From Pseudomonas parafulva NBRC 16636 = DSM 17004 (GTDB lineage Bacteria > Pseudomonadota > Gammaproteobacteria > Pseudomonadales > Pseudomonadaceae): a stretch of 64,000 nt of DNA. The notes below the pieces were generated by a model. It made no database searches. It had not been told where the DNA came from and saw nothing but the letters and a program-made list of their open reading frames with translations. This document shows positions 9,462-18,250 of this stretch, piece by piece (positions within the stretch are counted from its first letter, which is position 1; every line of letters starts with the position of its first letter). The DNA is taken from NCBI RefSeq assembly GCF_000730645.1, contig NZ_BBIU01000027.1, positions 1 through 64,000 on the forward strand, read 5' to 3'. Made by a program: the position numbers and the translations under genes.

Positions 9462-9878
9462 TTACTGGGCCTTCTTGGCTTTTTCAGCTTTCCAGGTCTG
9501 GAATTCCTGCCATTCGGCGCGTTTGGCTGCGCGTTCTTTCTGCAGTTCGTCGAACTTCTTCTGCTGGTCAGGCTTGAGCAGGTTGCGTACGGCGCTGTCG
9601 GTCTTGTCGCGGCTGGCCTGCAGTTCGTCTTTCATGGCCTTCTGGTCGGCAGCTGGCAGCTTCTCCAAGTAACGCTCGGTGATGTCGCGACGCTGCTGCA
9701 TTTGCTCGCCCATCAGTTTGCCCACCTGTTCACGTTGGTCGCGGGTCAGGTCCAGCTCATGGAAGGCCGGGCCGCCGCGGTGGTGCGGGCCGTCCGGGCG
9801 TGGGCCGCCATCAGGCATGGCCATGGCCACGGTTGGCAGGGCGGCGGCGAACAGCAGGGCGGTGAGGGTCTTGCGCAT
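9462..9878 (-). CDS. Spy/CpxP-like periplasmic protein
   Basis: A 138-residue secreted protein with a signal peptide of about 20 residues ending AMA. The mature part is highly charged and helical, with LTxxQ-type motifs (LDLTRDQREQVGKLM and LLKPDQQKKFDELQ) typical of Spy/CpxP chaperone-like proteins. In E. coli these relatives bind unfolded proteins or restrain CpxA. It lies between the response regulator and its kinase with only 75 bp to the kinase start, so it may feed back on that sensor (inference). The ATG has a close ribosome site (aggagagacacc). Confidence 0.87.
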   Translation of the reverse strand: MRKTLTALLFAAALPTVAMAMPDGGPRPDGPHHRGGPAFHELDLTRDQREQVGKLMGEQMQQRRDITERYLEKLPAADQKAMKDELQASRDKTDSAVRNLLKPDQQKKFDELQKERAAKRAEWQEFQTWKAEKAKKAQ

Positions 9879-9958
9879 GGTGTCTCTCCTTTCATAGGCC
9901 GGCAGTGACCGGATGGGCACAGTCTAGGGCGGTGACCGTCAAGCGCCGTCAGTGCAGG

Positions 9959-9974
9959 GTAAAGGAAAGGTAAA
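9959..9974. promoter_or_regulatory. Candidate CpxR-type box upstream of the Spy-like gene
   Basis: A direct repeat GTAAA-N6-GTAAA lies 81 bases before the Spy/CpxP-like start, between that gene and the response-regulator gene. The E. coli CpxR consensus is GTAAA-N5-GTAAA, so the spacing differs by one base. Autoregulation by the neighbouring regulator is inferred. Confidence 0.45.
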
Positions 9975-10036
9975 GGGGCAGGGGGCGCTGCAAGCCGTTT
10001 GCGCACGGCCTACCGTTGGTTAGTGCAGCGCATTGC

Positions 10037-10714
10037 TCACTGGGCGTAGTAGTAACCGCGGCTGCGCAAGGCGACGATACGCGGGCGCCCGTCGGCATGG
10101 GGGCCGATTTTCTTGCGCAGGTTGCTCACATGCATGTCCAGGCTGCGGTCGTACAGGGTCAGCTTGCGGCCAAGGCCGATCTGCGCCAGTTCCTGCTTGT
10201 CCAGCGGCTCGCCCGGCTGCCGCAGCAGGGCCTCGAGAATCCGGCTTTCGGACAGGGTAAGGGTCATTTCCCGGCCGTCGATACTGGCCACGCCCCTGGC
10301 AGGGCTGTATACCAGGTCGCCCAGCTCCAGCTGGCTGCTGGTGGCGGTGGGGTGGCTGCGGCGCAACACGGCGCGCAGGCGCGCGGTGAGTTCCCGTGGG
10401 TCACAGGGTTTGGCCAGGTAATCGTCAGCACCCAGCTCCAGGCCCAGGATACGGTCCAGGGGCTCGCCCCGGGCAGACAGCATCAGCACCGGCAGTTCGG
10501 CGTGTTCGCTGCGCAGCTGCTTGAGCAGCTCCAGGCCGCTGCCATCGGGCAGCATCACGTCCAGCACCACGGCGGCCGGCGCCTGATCGGCCAGCGCCTG
10601 GCGTGCGGCCTGGCCATCGTGGCAGGCGCGCACGCTGAAGCCTTCCTGGGTCAGCCAGCTGGCGAGCAGGTCGCACAGCTCCTGGTCATCATCAATCAGT
10701 AACAGCTCGCTCAT
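10037..10714 (-). CDS. OmpR-family response regulator, Cpx-like
   Basis: A 225-residue regulator. The receiver domain has acidic residues Asp8-10, phosphoacceptor Asp52 (VVLDVMLPDGSG), the Thr/Ser position LMLSA (Ser80) and Lys102 (AKPCDPREL). A winged-helix DNA-binding domain spans about 130-225, ending RIVALRSRGYYYAQ. It is the first gene of the regulator/Spy-like/kinase unit, so it most likely pairs with the kinase at 8052-9386. Two-component naming as CpxR rests on the context and on the adjacent GTAAA repeat. Confidence 0.88.
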   Translation of the reverse strand: MSELLLIDDDQELCDLLASWLTQEGFSVRACHDGQAARQALADQAPAAVVLDVMLPDGSGLELLKQLRSEHAELPVLMLSARGEPLDRILGLELGADDYLAKPCDPRELTARLRAVLRRSHPTATSSQLELGDLVYSPARGVASIDGREMTLTLSESRILEALLRQPGEPLDKQELAQIGLGRKLTLYDRSLDMHVSNLRKKIGPHADGRPRIVALRSRGYYYAQ

Positions 10715-10824
10715 GACTCACTCAATTCAACCATTGACGGCGACTCGTTGGTCCGCCAGTGGCAAAGATACCGCAGTCCTAAGGCCCGCGTGCAACTGTG
10801 ACCGGCGTGGCGCCGCCAGGGCGA

Positions 10825-11124
10825 TCAAGGCATAACTTGCTTGAAGGGTTTGACCACGACCTGTTCGTACACGCCCGCAGCGATATAGGGGTCGGCATCG
10901 GCCCAGGCCTGGGCGGCGGTAAGCGAATCGAATTCGGCAACGATCAGGCTGCCACTGAAACCGGCGTCGCCCGGGTCGTTGCTGTCGATGGCCGGGTGCG
11001 GGCCGGCCAGCACCACACGGCCTTCGGCCTTGAGCTGCTGCAGGCGCTCGATGTGCGCAGGGCGTGCAGCCAGGCGTTTTTCCAGGGAGTTGGCGACGTC
11101 GCTGGCGATGATGGCGTAGAGCAT
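10825..11124 (-). CDS. YciI family protein
   Basis: A 99-residue dimeric alpha-beta barrel protein of the YCII family. It opens MLYAIIASDVANSLEKRLAA, has the central HP motif (GPHPAI) and ends with the Glu/Asp-rich strand around YEQVVVKPFKQ. Related proteins are small enzymes of unclear function. The start codon lies one base from the yciB stop, so the two are co-transcribed. Confidence 0.88.
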   Translation of the reverse strand: MLYAIIASDVANSLEKRLAARPAHIERLQQLKAEGRVVLAGPHPAIDSNDPGDAGFSGSLIVAEFDSLTAAQAWADADPYIAAGVYEQVVVKPFKQVMP

Positions 11125-11125
11125 G

Positions 11126-11719
11126 TCAATCCTTGGGTTTGGAGGTAGAGGGGTCATCGTGCAGGTGGCGGGACAGGTACACGCCCTGTGCCACCAGGAA
11201 GAGCACGGTCATGCCCAGGCTGCCGAACACCTTGAAGTCCACCCAGAAGTCCTGGAAGGTGAAGGCGACGAACAGGTTGGCGGCACCGCAGAACACGAAA
11301 AAGCCTATCCAGGCCAGGTTCAGGCGCGTCCAGATGGCATCTGGCAGGGTCAGGGCATGGCCCATGATGCGCTTGATCAGCACCCGGTCACCTATGAAGT
11401 GGCTGCCCGCGAAGGCCAGGGCGAACAGCCAGTTCACCACGGGTGCCTTCCACTTGAGGAAGGTTTCGCTGTGGAAGGTGAGGGTAAGGCCGCCGAACAC
11501 CAGGCAGGCGACAAGCGTCAGCCACTGGCCCTTTTCCAGCTTGCGCTGGCGCAGGAACAGGGCGCCATAGACCACCAGCGAACTGACGATGAGCATCGCC
11601 GTGGCGCTGTAGATGCCGCCAAACTCGAAGCTGTGCCCAGCCAGTTCGACAGGGCGCGGGTCCAGCTTGTAGACGATGAAGAACAGCAGCAGCGGGATGA
11701 AATCGATGAATTGTTTCAC
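11126..11719 (-). CDS. yciB: Septation protein A / intracellular septation protein YciB
   Basis: A 197-residue inner-membrane protein with five predicted helices, opening VKQFIDFIPLLLFFIVYKL, the diagnostic YciB/IspZ start. It acts in cell-envelope synthesis and division-site integrity in enterobacteria. The GTG at 11719 is chosen because family alignments begin with this KQFxDFxPL segment. It is followed at one base by the YciI gene and diverges from the PHP gene. Confidence 0.9.
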   Translation of the reverse strand: MKQFIDFIPLLLFFIVYKLDPRPVELAGHSFEFGGIYSATAMLIVSSLVVYGALFLRQRKLEKGQWLTLVACLVFGGLTLTFHSETFLKWKAPVVNWLFALAFAGSHFIGDRVLIKRIMGHALTLPDAIWTRLNLAWIGFFVFCGAANLFVAFTFQDFWVDFKVFGSLGMTVLFLVAQGVYLSRHLHDDPSTSKPKD

Positions 11720-11786
11720 AATGGCAGCCAGAACCGGGATGTGACGGCATAATAACAAACATCGATTCCAGCGAAAGCGCTACTCC

Positions 11787-12647
11787 ATGAATGTTGATCT
11801 GCACTGTCACAGCACGGCCTCCGATGGCGCCCTGTCGCCTTCGGTCCTGGTCGCCCGGGCCTTCGAGCATGGGGTGCGAACGCTGGCGCTCACCGACCAT
11901 GACACCCTCGAAGGCCTGCCCGAAGCGCGCCAGGCCTGCCAGTCGCACGGCATGCACTGGGTCAGCGGGGTGGAGTTGTCCTGCACTTGGGGTGGCGCCA
12001 CCATCCACGTGCTGGGGTATGACTTCCCGCTGGACGCCCCACCGTTGCTGGCCGCCATCGAGGCGCTGCACCGCGGCCGCTGGCTGCGCGCCGAAGAGAT
12101 CGACAAACGCCTGGCCGCCAAGGGCATGCCCGGCACGCTGCAAGGCGCACGCCAGGTTCAGCACGCACTGGGCGACAGCGGCAACGCGCCGGCGCGCCCG
12201 CATTTTGCCGAATACCTGGTACGGGCCGGGCACGTCAAGGACCGCGGCGAGGCGTTTCGCAAATGGCTGGGTGCCGGCAAGCTGGGCGACGTCAAGCAGC
12301 ACTGGCCCACGCTGGAGGAAACCGTTGCCACCCTGCGGCAGTCCAATGCCTGGGTAAGCCTGGCCCACCCGATGCATTACACGCTGACACGCAGCAAGCG
12401 CAGACGGCTGATAGCCGACTATATTCAGGCAGGGGGGCAGGCGCTTGAAGTGGTCAACGGCATGATGCCCGCCGAGCAGGTGGGTACCCTGTCCATCCTT
12501 ACCCGTGAATTCGGCCTGCTGGCAAGCGCTGGCAGTGATTTCCACGGCCCCGGCACCTGGGGCGAGATCGGTGCCTACCGGCCTTTGCCCGAGGACCTGC
12601 CACCTCTGTGGCGCCGTTTCAGCCATGAACAGCCAATGTCGGCATGA
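11787..12647 (+). CDS. PHP-domain phosphoesterase (RNase AM / YciV type)
   Basis: A 286-residue PHP metallophosphatase. Metal ligands appear as HCHST (6-10), LTDHDT, the ELSC segment, SLAHP and SDFHGPG. The family includes the 3',5'-nucleotide bisphosphate phosphatase that also trims rRNA 5' ends in E. coli (RnaAM/YciV). It heads a five-gene block with YciO, ScpA, ScpB and RluB, an order conserved in pseudomonads. The ATG at 11787 matches the conserved N-terminus. Confidence 0.9.
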   Translation: MNVDLHCHSTASDGALSPSVLVARAFEHGVRTLALTDHDTLEGLPEARQACQSHGMHWVSGVELSCTWGGATIHVLGYDFPLDAPPLLAAIEALHRGRWLRAEEIDKRLAAKGMPGTLQGARQVQHALGDSGNAPARPHFAEYLVRAGHVKDRGEAFRKWLGAGKLGDVKQHWPTLEETVATLRQSNAWVSLAHPMHYTLTRSKRRRLIADYIQAGGQALEVVNGMMPAEQVGTLSILTREFGLLASAGSDFHGPGTWGEIGAYRPLPEDLPPLWRRFSHEQPMSA

Positions 12648-12660
12648 ACAGGACGAGTAC

Positions 12661-13290
12661 GTGAGCCAATTTTTCCAGATTCATCCGGAGAACCCGCAGG
12701 CGCGGCTGATCCGTCAGGCGGTGGAGATCATCCGCAAGGGTGGGGTGGTGGTGTACCCCACCGACTCGGCCTACGCCCTGGGCTGCCAGATCGGTGACAA
12801 GGCCGCCATCGAGCGGGTCCGGCGCCTGCGCGGGCTGGACAAGACCCACAACTTCACCCTGATGTGTTGCGACATGTCGCAGCTGGGGCTGTACGCCAAG
12901 GTCGACACCGGCACCTTCCGCTTGCTCAAGGCCCATGTGCCGGGCCCTTACACCTTCATTCTGAACGGTACCCGCGAGGTGCCGCGCCTGTTGCTGCACG
13001 AGAAGCGCCGCACCATCGGCCTGCGCGTGCCGGACCACGCCATCACCCTGGCGCTGCTGGCAGAGCTGGGCGAGCCGCTGATGAGCGTGAGCCTGATTCT
13101 GCCCGGCGACGAAGAGCCAATGACCGACCCGTACGAAATCCGCGAACGCCTGGAGCATCATGTGGACCTGGTGATCGACGGCGGCTATGGCGACCTGAAG
13201 GCTTCCACCATCATCGACCTGTCTGGCGACGAGCCGGCGCTGATCCGCGAAGGTTGTGGCGACCCGGCGCCGTTCCTGGTCAGCGCGTGA
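12661..13290 (+). CDS. YciO/Sua5-type L-threonylcarbamoyladenylate synthase homologue
   Basis: A 209-residue YrdC/Sua5-fold protein with the RNA/nucleotide-binding signature (GGVVVYPTDSAYALGC near residues 26-41, then KAAIERVRRLRGLDK). YrdC and Sua5 make threonylcarbamoyl-AMP for tRNA t6A; YciO paralogues have uncertain activity. GTG 12661 begins the conserved SQFFQIHPENPQ segment. Its stop overlaps the proposed scpA GTG (GTGA). Confidence 0.87.
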   Translation: MSQFFQIHPENPQARLIRQAVEIIRKGGVVVYPTDSAYALGCQIGDKAAIERVRRLRGLDKTHNFTLMCCDMSQLGLYAKVDTGTFRLLKAHVPGPYTFILNGTREVPRLLLHEKRRTIGLRVPDHAITLALLAELGEPLMSVSLILPGDEEPMTDPYEIRERLEHHVDLVIDGGYGDLKASTIIDLSGDEPALIREGCGDPAPFLVSA

Positions 13291-14141
13291 ACCCGGTATC
13301 AATGCCTGAGGCCCCGGCCCCCCAGGCCGAGGTGCCCAGGCAGCTGCAACTGGCGCTGGTGTATGGCGAGGCGGTCACCGAGCTGCCGCTGGACCTGTAT
13401 ATCCCGCCCGATGCCCTGGAAGTCATCCTCGAAGCCTTCGAAGGCCCGCTGGACCTGCTGCTGTACCTGATCCGCAAGCAGAACATCGATATTCTCGACA
13501 TCCCGGTGGCGGAAATTACCCGACAGTACATGGGGTACGTCGAGTTGATGAAAAGCGTGCGCCTGGAGCTGGCTGCCGAGTACCTGGTGATGGCGGCCAT
13601 GCTTGCCGAGATCAAGTCGCGCATGCTGCTGCCGCGCGCTGTCGACGTGGATGAAGAGGAGGGCGACCCGCGCGCCGAACTGATCCGCCGGCTGCAGGAG
13701 TACGAGCGGTTCAAGGCCGCCGCCGAGGGCATCGACGGGTTGTCGAGGGTGGGGCGCGAGGTGCTGGTGCCGTGCCTGGAGGCGCCGCAGGCCAAGGTGC
13801 GCAAGCTGCTGCCCGAAGTCAGCCTGGAAGAACTGTTGTTTTCCATGGCCGAGGTGATGCGCCGCAATGACCTGTTCGAAAGCCATCAGATCACCCGCGA
13901 AACCCTGTCGACCCGCGAGCGCATGAGCCAGGTACTCGAGCGCCTGAAGGGCGGTGGCTTCGTACCCTTTGTCGAGCTGTTCACGCCGGAAGAAGGCAAG
14001 CTGGGGGTGGTGGTCACCTTCATGGCCATTCTCGAACTGGTGAAGGAAACGCTGGTGGAACTGGTGCAGAATGAGGCCTTCGCCGCCATTCATGTGCGGC
14101 TACGCCCGGCCTCTGTTGAAGAACCCGATGAACCTGAATGA
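13287..14141 (+). CDS. scpA: Segregation and condensation protein A (kleisin)
   Basis: A protein of about 284 residues and the kleisin subunit of the SMC-ScpAB chromosome condensin. The hallmark FEGPLDLLLYLIRKQNIDILDIPVAEIT block is plain about 50 residues in. The C-terminal winged helix carries VTFMAILELVKETLVELVQ. The start is GTG 13287, overlapping the yciO stop; an alternative ATG lies at 13302. Neither has a good ribosome site, consistent with translational coupling. It overlaps scpB by 14 bp. No smc gene is present here. Confidence 0.9.
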   Translation: MNPVSMPEAPAPQAEVPRQLQLALVYGEAVTELPLDLYIPPDALEVILEAFEGPLDLLLYLIRKQNIDILDIPVAEITRQYMGYVELMKSVRLELAAEYLVMAAMLAEIKSRMLLPRAVDVDEEEGDPRAELIRRLQEYERFKAAAEGIDGLSRVGREVLVPCLEAPQAKVRKLLPEVSLEELLFSMAEVMRRNDLFESHQITRETLSTRERMSQVLERLKGGGFVPFVELFTPEEGKLGVVVTFMAILELVKETLVELVQNEAFAAIHVRLRPASVEEPDEPE

Positions 14142-14892
14142 ACCGCGCGACCTGGCGTCGCTGATTGAAGCCTTCCTGCTGGCCTCGGGCAAACCCCAGT
14201 CTCTGGAGCGCCTGTACGAGCTGTTCGAAGAGGCCGAGCGCCCCGAGCCGAAAGTGTTTCGCCAGGCCCTGGAGGTGTTGGGCAAGTCGTGCAACGGCCG
14301 TGCGTTCGAACTCAAGGAGGTAGCCAGCGGTTACCGCCTGCAGATTCGCGAGGCGTATGCCCCCTGGGTGGGCCGGCTGTGGGAAGAGCGCCCCCAGCGT
14401 TACTCGCGGGCGCTGCTCGAAACCCTGGCCCTGATCGCCTACCGCCAGCCTATCACTCGCGGTGAAATCGAAGACGTACGTGGCGTGGCGGTGAACAGCA
14501 ATATCGTCAAAACCCTGATGGAGCGTGAGTGGATTCGCGTGGTGGGCTACCGCGAGGTACCAGGCCGGCCCGCGATGTTCGCCACCACCAAGGCGTTTCT
14601 CGACCACTTCAACCTCAAAAGCCTGGAAGACCTGCCCGCCCTTGCCGCCCTGCGGGAAATGGAACCCGAGCCGCTGCTGGACCCGGATGACGCACCGGTG
14701 CCCGCCCACTTGCAGGCGTTGGCTGATGCCAGCCTTGGGGAAGAGGAAGACCCTGCGCCACCGAAGGACGAAACCAGCTTCCGAAGCCTGTTGGTGGAGC
14801 TCGACGCCATGGAGCAGGGGCTCAAGACCGATTTCGACGACCTGCGCGAAACCGAGCCTGCCGCAGAGAGCCTGGGCAAGCTGGAGCCTTGA
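14128..14892 (+). CDS. scpB: Segregation and condensation protein B
   Basis: A 254-residue ScpB built of tandem winged helices, with the diagnostic YSRALLETLALIAYRQPITRGEIEDVRGV segment. An acidic, disordered C-terminal tail (about 185-254) is typical of Pseudomonas ScpB. ScpB dimers bind ScpA and modulate the SMC ATPase. ATG 14128 (MNLNEPRDL) lies inside the end of scpA, indicating coupled translation. Confidence 0.92.
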   Translation: MNLNEPRDLASLIEAFLLASGKPQSLERLYELFEEAERPEPKVFRQALEVLGKSCNGRAFELKEVASGYRLQIREAYAPWVGRLWEERPQRYSRALLETLALIAYRQPITRGEIEDVRGVAVNSNIVKTLMEREWIRVVGYREVPGRPAMFATTKAFLDHFNLKSLEDLPALAALREMEPEPLLDPDDAPVPAHLQALADASLGEEEDPAPPKDETSFRSLLVELDAMEQGLKTDFDDLRETEPAAESLGKLEP

Positions 14893-15041
14893 GCGCTTCC
14901 ACTGGGCAGAAAGACCGCGTCTAGCTGTTAAAACCCGCTAAGCTGCGGTGCGTTCCCACGCTGAACCGCGTATGATGCGCGGCCTTTTGGCGCATTCGCT
15001 GCCAAATGCCTGTTTTCATTCCTACACCGGGAGGTGCCCAG

Positions 15042-16094
15042 ATGAGTGAGCAAGACCTGCAACAAACCGACATTACCCCACCCGCTGGCGAGAAGCTGCA
15101 GAAAGTGCTGGCGCGCATTGGCGTGGGCTCGCGCCGTGACGTCGAGGCCTGGATCAGCCAGGGCCGCATCAAGGTCAACGGCGTTGCCGCTACCCTTGGC
15201 CAGCGTGTCGACCTGCACGATGCCATTGCCGTTGACGGCAAGCTGATCAAGCGCGAGGAAGCCGCCGAGGCGACCCGCCGGGTGATCATGTACAACAAGC
15301 CCGACGGTGAAATCTGTACCCGTGACGACCCAGAAGGTCGCCCGACAGTATTCGATCGCCTGCCGCGCCCGAAAGAGGGCCGCTGGATCAACATCGGCCG
15401 CCTCGACATCAACACCACCGGGCTGCTGCTGTTCACCACCGACGGTGAGCTGGCCAACCGCCTGATGCACCCCTCTTACGAGATGGACCGTGAATATGCG
15501 GTGCGGGTGCGTGGTGAGGTGGACGACGAGATGATCGAACGCCTGAAGGCGGGTGTGATGCTCGAAGACGGCCCGGCGAAATTCACCGACATCCAGAAGG
15601 CGCCGGGTGGTGAAGGCTTCAACCACTGGTACCACTGCGTGGTCATGGAAGGGCGTAACCGTGAGGTGCGTCGCCTGTGGGAGTCCCAGGGCATGGTGGT
15701 CAGCCGCCTGAAGCGCGTGCGTTTTGGCCCGGTGTTCCTCAATTCGGACCTGCCGATGGGCCGCTGGCGTGAAATGAGCCAGGGCGAAATCGACATCCTT
15801 GCCGCCGAAGTGGGCTTGCAGCCAGTAGCGCTGCCGACCATGAACCTCAAGGCCAAGGACAAGATGGAGCGCCTGCAGCGCAAGTCGTCCCGCCCGCTGG
15901 GCCGTGGCGAGCGCGTGCGCAGCCTGCGCCCTGCACAGGACAGTGCGCCCGAGCGCCCAGCCCGCGAAGAAACCCCGCGCAAGCCCAACCGCGGCAGTGC
16001 CGTGGCTGAGCGGCCTAGCGAAATGCGCAAGCGTACCGACAAGCCGCACGGCGACAAGCCGGCCGGCCGTGGCCGCGGCAAGCCACGCGGCTGA
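15042..16094 (+). CDS. rluB: 23S rRNA pseudouridine(2605) synthase RluB
   Basis: A 350-residue enzyme with an N-terminal S4 RNA-binding domain (EKLQKVLARIGVGSRRDVEAWI). Next is the RsuA/RluB catalytic domain with its Asp in GRLDINTTGLLLFTTDGELAN, and then a long basic low-complexity tail (about 270-350) rich in Arg, Lys and Pro. It modifies helix 89 of 23S rRNA. A strong ribosome site (gggaggtgccc) precedes ATG 15042. The tail probably adds RNA affinity (inference). Confidence 0.92.
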   Translation: MSEQDLQQTDITPPAGEKLQKVLARIGVGSRRDVEAWISQGRIKVNGVAATLGQRVDLHDAIAVDGKLIKREEAAEATRRVIMYNKPDGEICTRDDPEGRPTVFDRLPRPKEGRWINIGRLDINTTGLLLFTTDGELANRLMHPSYEMDREYAVRVRGEVDDEMIERLKAGVMLEDGPAKFTDIQKAPGGEGFNHWYHCVVMEGRNREVRRLWESQGMVVSRLKRVRFGPVFLNSDLPMGRWREMSQGEIDILAAEVGLQPVALPTMNLKAKDKMERLQRKSSRPLGRGERVRSLRPAQDSAPERPAREETPRKPNRGSAVAERPSEMRKRTDKPHGDKPAGRGRGKPRG

Positions 16095-16113
16095 TCGGCC
16101 TCGTTCGGCCTGT

Positions 16114-16147
16114 GAGATCGAGCGCCGCCAAAGCGGTGCCCGATCTC
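16114..16147. repeat. Hairpin downstream of rluB
   Basis: Two 15-base arms (16114-16128 and 16133-16147) pair around a CAAA loop with one mismatch and one G-T pair. No T tract follows, so it may be a transcript-end stabiliser or a REP-like element and not a classical terminator. Confidence 0.55.
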
Positions 16148-16755
16148 GCAAGCGCTACCGCACACAGGCAAAATCCCCGCTAGCCTCATCCCCATCACCC
16201 GAACCGCAGCAACCGTTCAGGCGACTGGCAAGTTTCCAAACCAGTCTGTAAAAAAAACTATACGCCCACCCCCAGCCTATCCCCGCATTTCAGACTTTTC
16301 GTGCCTACGTAAAGAAATATTGCCGCCGCGACGCGGTCTACTTCGCCCATACCCCGTCACCCCCCTCTTGCCCAAACCCCCGCCCCACGGTGTCATACCC
16401 CCCATTGCCACGTGCAAAAGCCCGCCACAGAGCCCGGCTGCTAAAACAACAAATGGAGGCGCCATGTACGCCGATCAGCTCGCCTTCAACGGCAAATCCC
16501 ACAGGAACGCTGCGCTTTTCGCCGAAGAAAAGACGCGATGCGTTGACGCCTGCGCGTTTGCAGGGTTATACAGTGCGCCGCGTTTTACCTGTGACCCCCT
16601 TGCGTACCGCGCACTCCTGACCACACCAGGCTGATCCGCCCACGGCGGCACCTCGCTCAGGAAACCCAAGGTAATCACCTTGCCCATTCCGCTGCGCCAC
16701 AAGCGCGGTGGGTCCGATTCCGTCACAGATAAAAACAATGCAGGTGACTTCGTTC
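16148..16755 (+). other. Long aroP upstream region with a doubtful 56-codon reading frame
   Basis: About 600 bp lie between rluB and aroP. A reading frame from ATG 16464 to 16634 (56 codons) has GGAGG four bases upstream, but its product has no recognisable family and codon use is unlike the neighbours. A second overlapping frame starts at 16453. The segment 16240-16330 is AT-richer and could hold the aroP promoter. I see no clear riboswitch or Tyr/Phh box. Most likely this is an untranslated leader and promoter region. Confidence 0.35.
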
Positions 16756-18174
16756 ATGACTGAACCCAACATGCATTCAGGCGAGCTCAAGCGGGGCCTG
16801 AAAAATCGCCACATCCAGTTGATCGCGCTCGGTGGCGCCATCGGTACGGGGCTGTTCCTGGGTTCGGCCGGGGTGATGAAATCGGCAGGCCCGTCGATGA
16901 TTCTGGGCTATGCCATCTGCGGTTTCATTGCCTTCCTGATCATGCGCCAGCTTGGCGAGATGATCGTCGAAGAGCCCGTGGCAGGTTCGTTCAGCCACTT
17001 CGCCCACACTTACTGGGGCGGCTTTGCGGGCTTTCTGTCCGGTTGGAACTGCTGGGTCCTCTACATCCTGGTAGGCATGTCCGAACTGTCGGCGGTGGGC
17101 AAGTATGTGCATTACTGGTGGCCGGAGATCCCGGTCTGGGTCACGGCGGCTGCGTTCTTCGTACTGATCAACGCCATCAACCTGATGAACGTGAAGCTGT
17201 TTGGCGAGGCTGAATTCTGGTTCGCCATCATCAAGGTGGTCGCCATCGTCAGCATGATCGCGCTGGGCGCCTACCTGCTCACCAGCGGCAATGGCGGCCC
17301 GGACGCGAGCCTGACCAACCTCTGGTCCCATGGCGGCTTCTTCCCCAATGGCGTGAGCGGCCTGGTGATGGCCCTGGCTTTCATCATGTTCTCGTTCGGC
17401 GGCCTGGAAATGCTCGGCTTCACCGCTGCCGAAGCAGATAAGCCGAAAACGGTCATCCCCAAGGCGATCAACCAGGTTATCTACCGTATCCTCATCTTCT
17501 ATGTGGGCGCGCTGGTGGTGTTGCTGTCGCTGACCCCGTGGGACACCCTGGTGGCGAGCATCGATGCCTCTGGTGGTAGCTACGGCAGCAGCCCATTCGT
17601 GCAGGTGTTCTCACTGCTGGGCAGCGACGTGGCCGCCAACCTGCTGAACTTCGTGGTGCTGACGGCAGCGCTGTCGGTGTACAACAGCGGCACCTACTGC
17701 AATGCCCGCATGCTGCTGGGCATGGCTGAGCAGGGCGATGCACCTGCAGCGCTGGCCAAGGTCGACAGCCGTGGGGTGCCCGTGCGGTCGATTCTGGTAT
17801 CGGCAGCGGTGACGCTGATCGCCGTGCTGCTCAATTACCTGATGCCGGCCAACGCGCTGGAAATGCTCATGTCGCTGGTGGTCGCAACGCTGGTGATCAA
17901 CTGGGCGATGATCAGCTATTCGCACCTCAAGTTCCGCCAGCACCTGAACCGTAGCGGCCAGCAGCCGCTGTTCAAGGCGCTGTGGTACCCCTACGGCAAC
18001 TACCTGGTACTGGCGTTCGTGCTGCTTATCCTGGGCATCATGCTGCAGATTCCGGGCATCCAGAACTCGGTCTACGCGATTCCGGTATGGTTGCTGGTGA
18101 TGTTCGTTTCGTACGTGGTCAAGTCACGTCGCAGTGCCAGTGCGCAGAACGCGGCAGGCGGCGTAGCGAAGTAA
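16756..18174 (+). CDS. aroP: Aromatic amino acid permease AroP
   Basis: A 472-residue APC-superfamily H+ symporter with twelve helices. It begins with the AAT-family core LKRGLKNRHIQLIALGGAIGTGLFLGS and runs very close to E. coli AroP throughout (EEPVAGSFSHFA, EAEFWFAIIK, MFSFGGLEMLGFTAAEAD). It should import Phe, Tyr and Trp across the inner membrane, which suits the nearby phhAB/phhR phenylalanine genes. ATG 16756 is preferred; an in-frame ATG at 16738 is possible. Confidence 0.88.
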   Translation: MTEPNMHSGELKRGLKNRHIQLIALGGAIGTGLFLGSAGVMKSAGPSMILGYAICGFIAFLIMRQLGEMIVEEPVAGSFSHFAHTYWGGFAGFLSGWNCWVLYILVGMSELSAVGKYVHYWWPEIPVWVTAAAFFVLINAINLMNVKLFGEAEFWFAIIKVVAIVSMIALGAYLLTSGNGGPDASLTNLWSHGGFFPNGVSGLVMALAFIMFSFGGLEMLGFTAAEADKPKTVIPKAINQVIYRILIFYVGALVVLLSLTPWDTLVASIDASGGSYGSSPFVQVFSLLGSDVAANLLNFVVLTAALSVYNSGTYCNARMLLGMAEQGDAPAALAKVDSRGVPVRSILVSAAVTLIAVLLNYLMPANALEMLMSLVVATLVINWAMISYSHLKFRQHLNRSGQQPLFKALWYPYGNYLVLAFVLLILGIMLQIPGIQNSVYAIPVWLLVMFVSYVVKSRRSASAQNAAGGVAK

Positions 18175-18196
18175 AGCGCCGCGGTCTGGGTAGACG

Positions 18197-18231
18197 AAAG
18201 CCCGAAGCCCCTGCACGGCTTCGGGTTTTTT
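18197..18231 (+). terminator. Rho-independent terminator of aroP
   Basis: Nine-base perfect arms (18201-18209 and 18217-18225) around a seven-base loop are followed by six T. Upstream A residues extend the stem. It lies between convergent aroP and the LysR gene and may serve both. Confidence 0.9.
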
Positions 18232-18250
18232 ATTGGCTGCCGCTGCCCGT

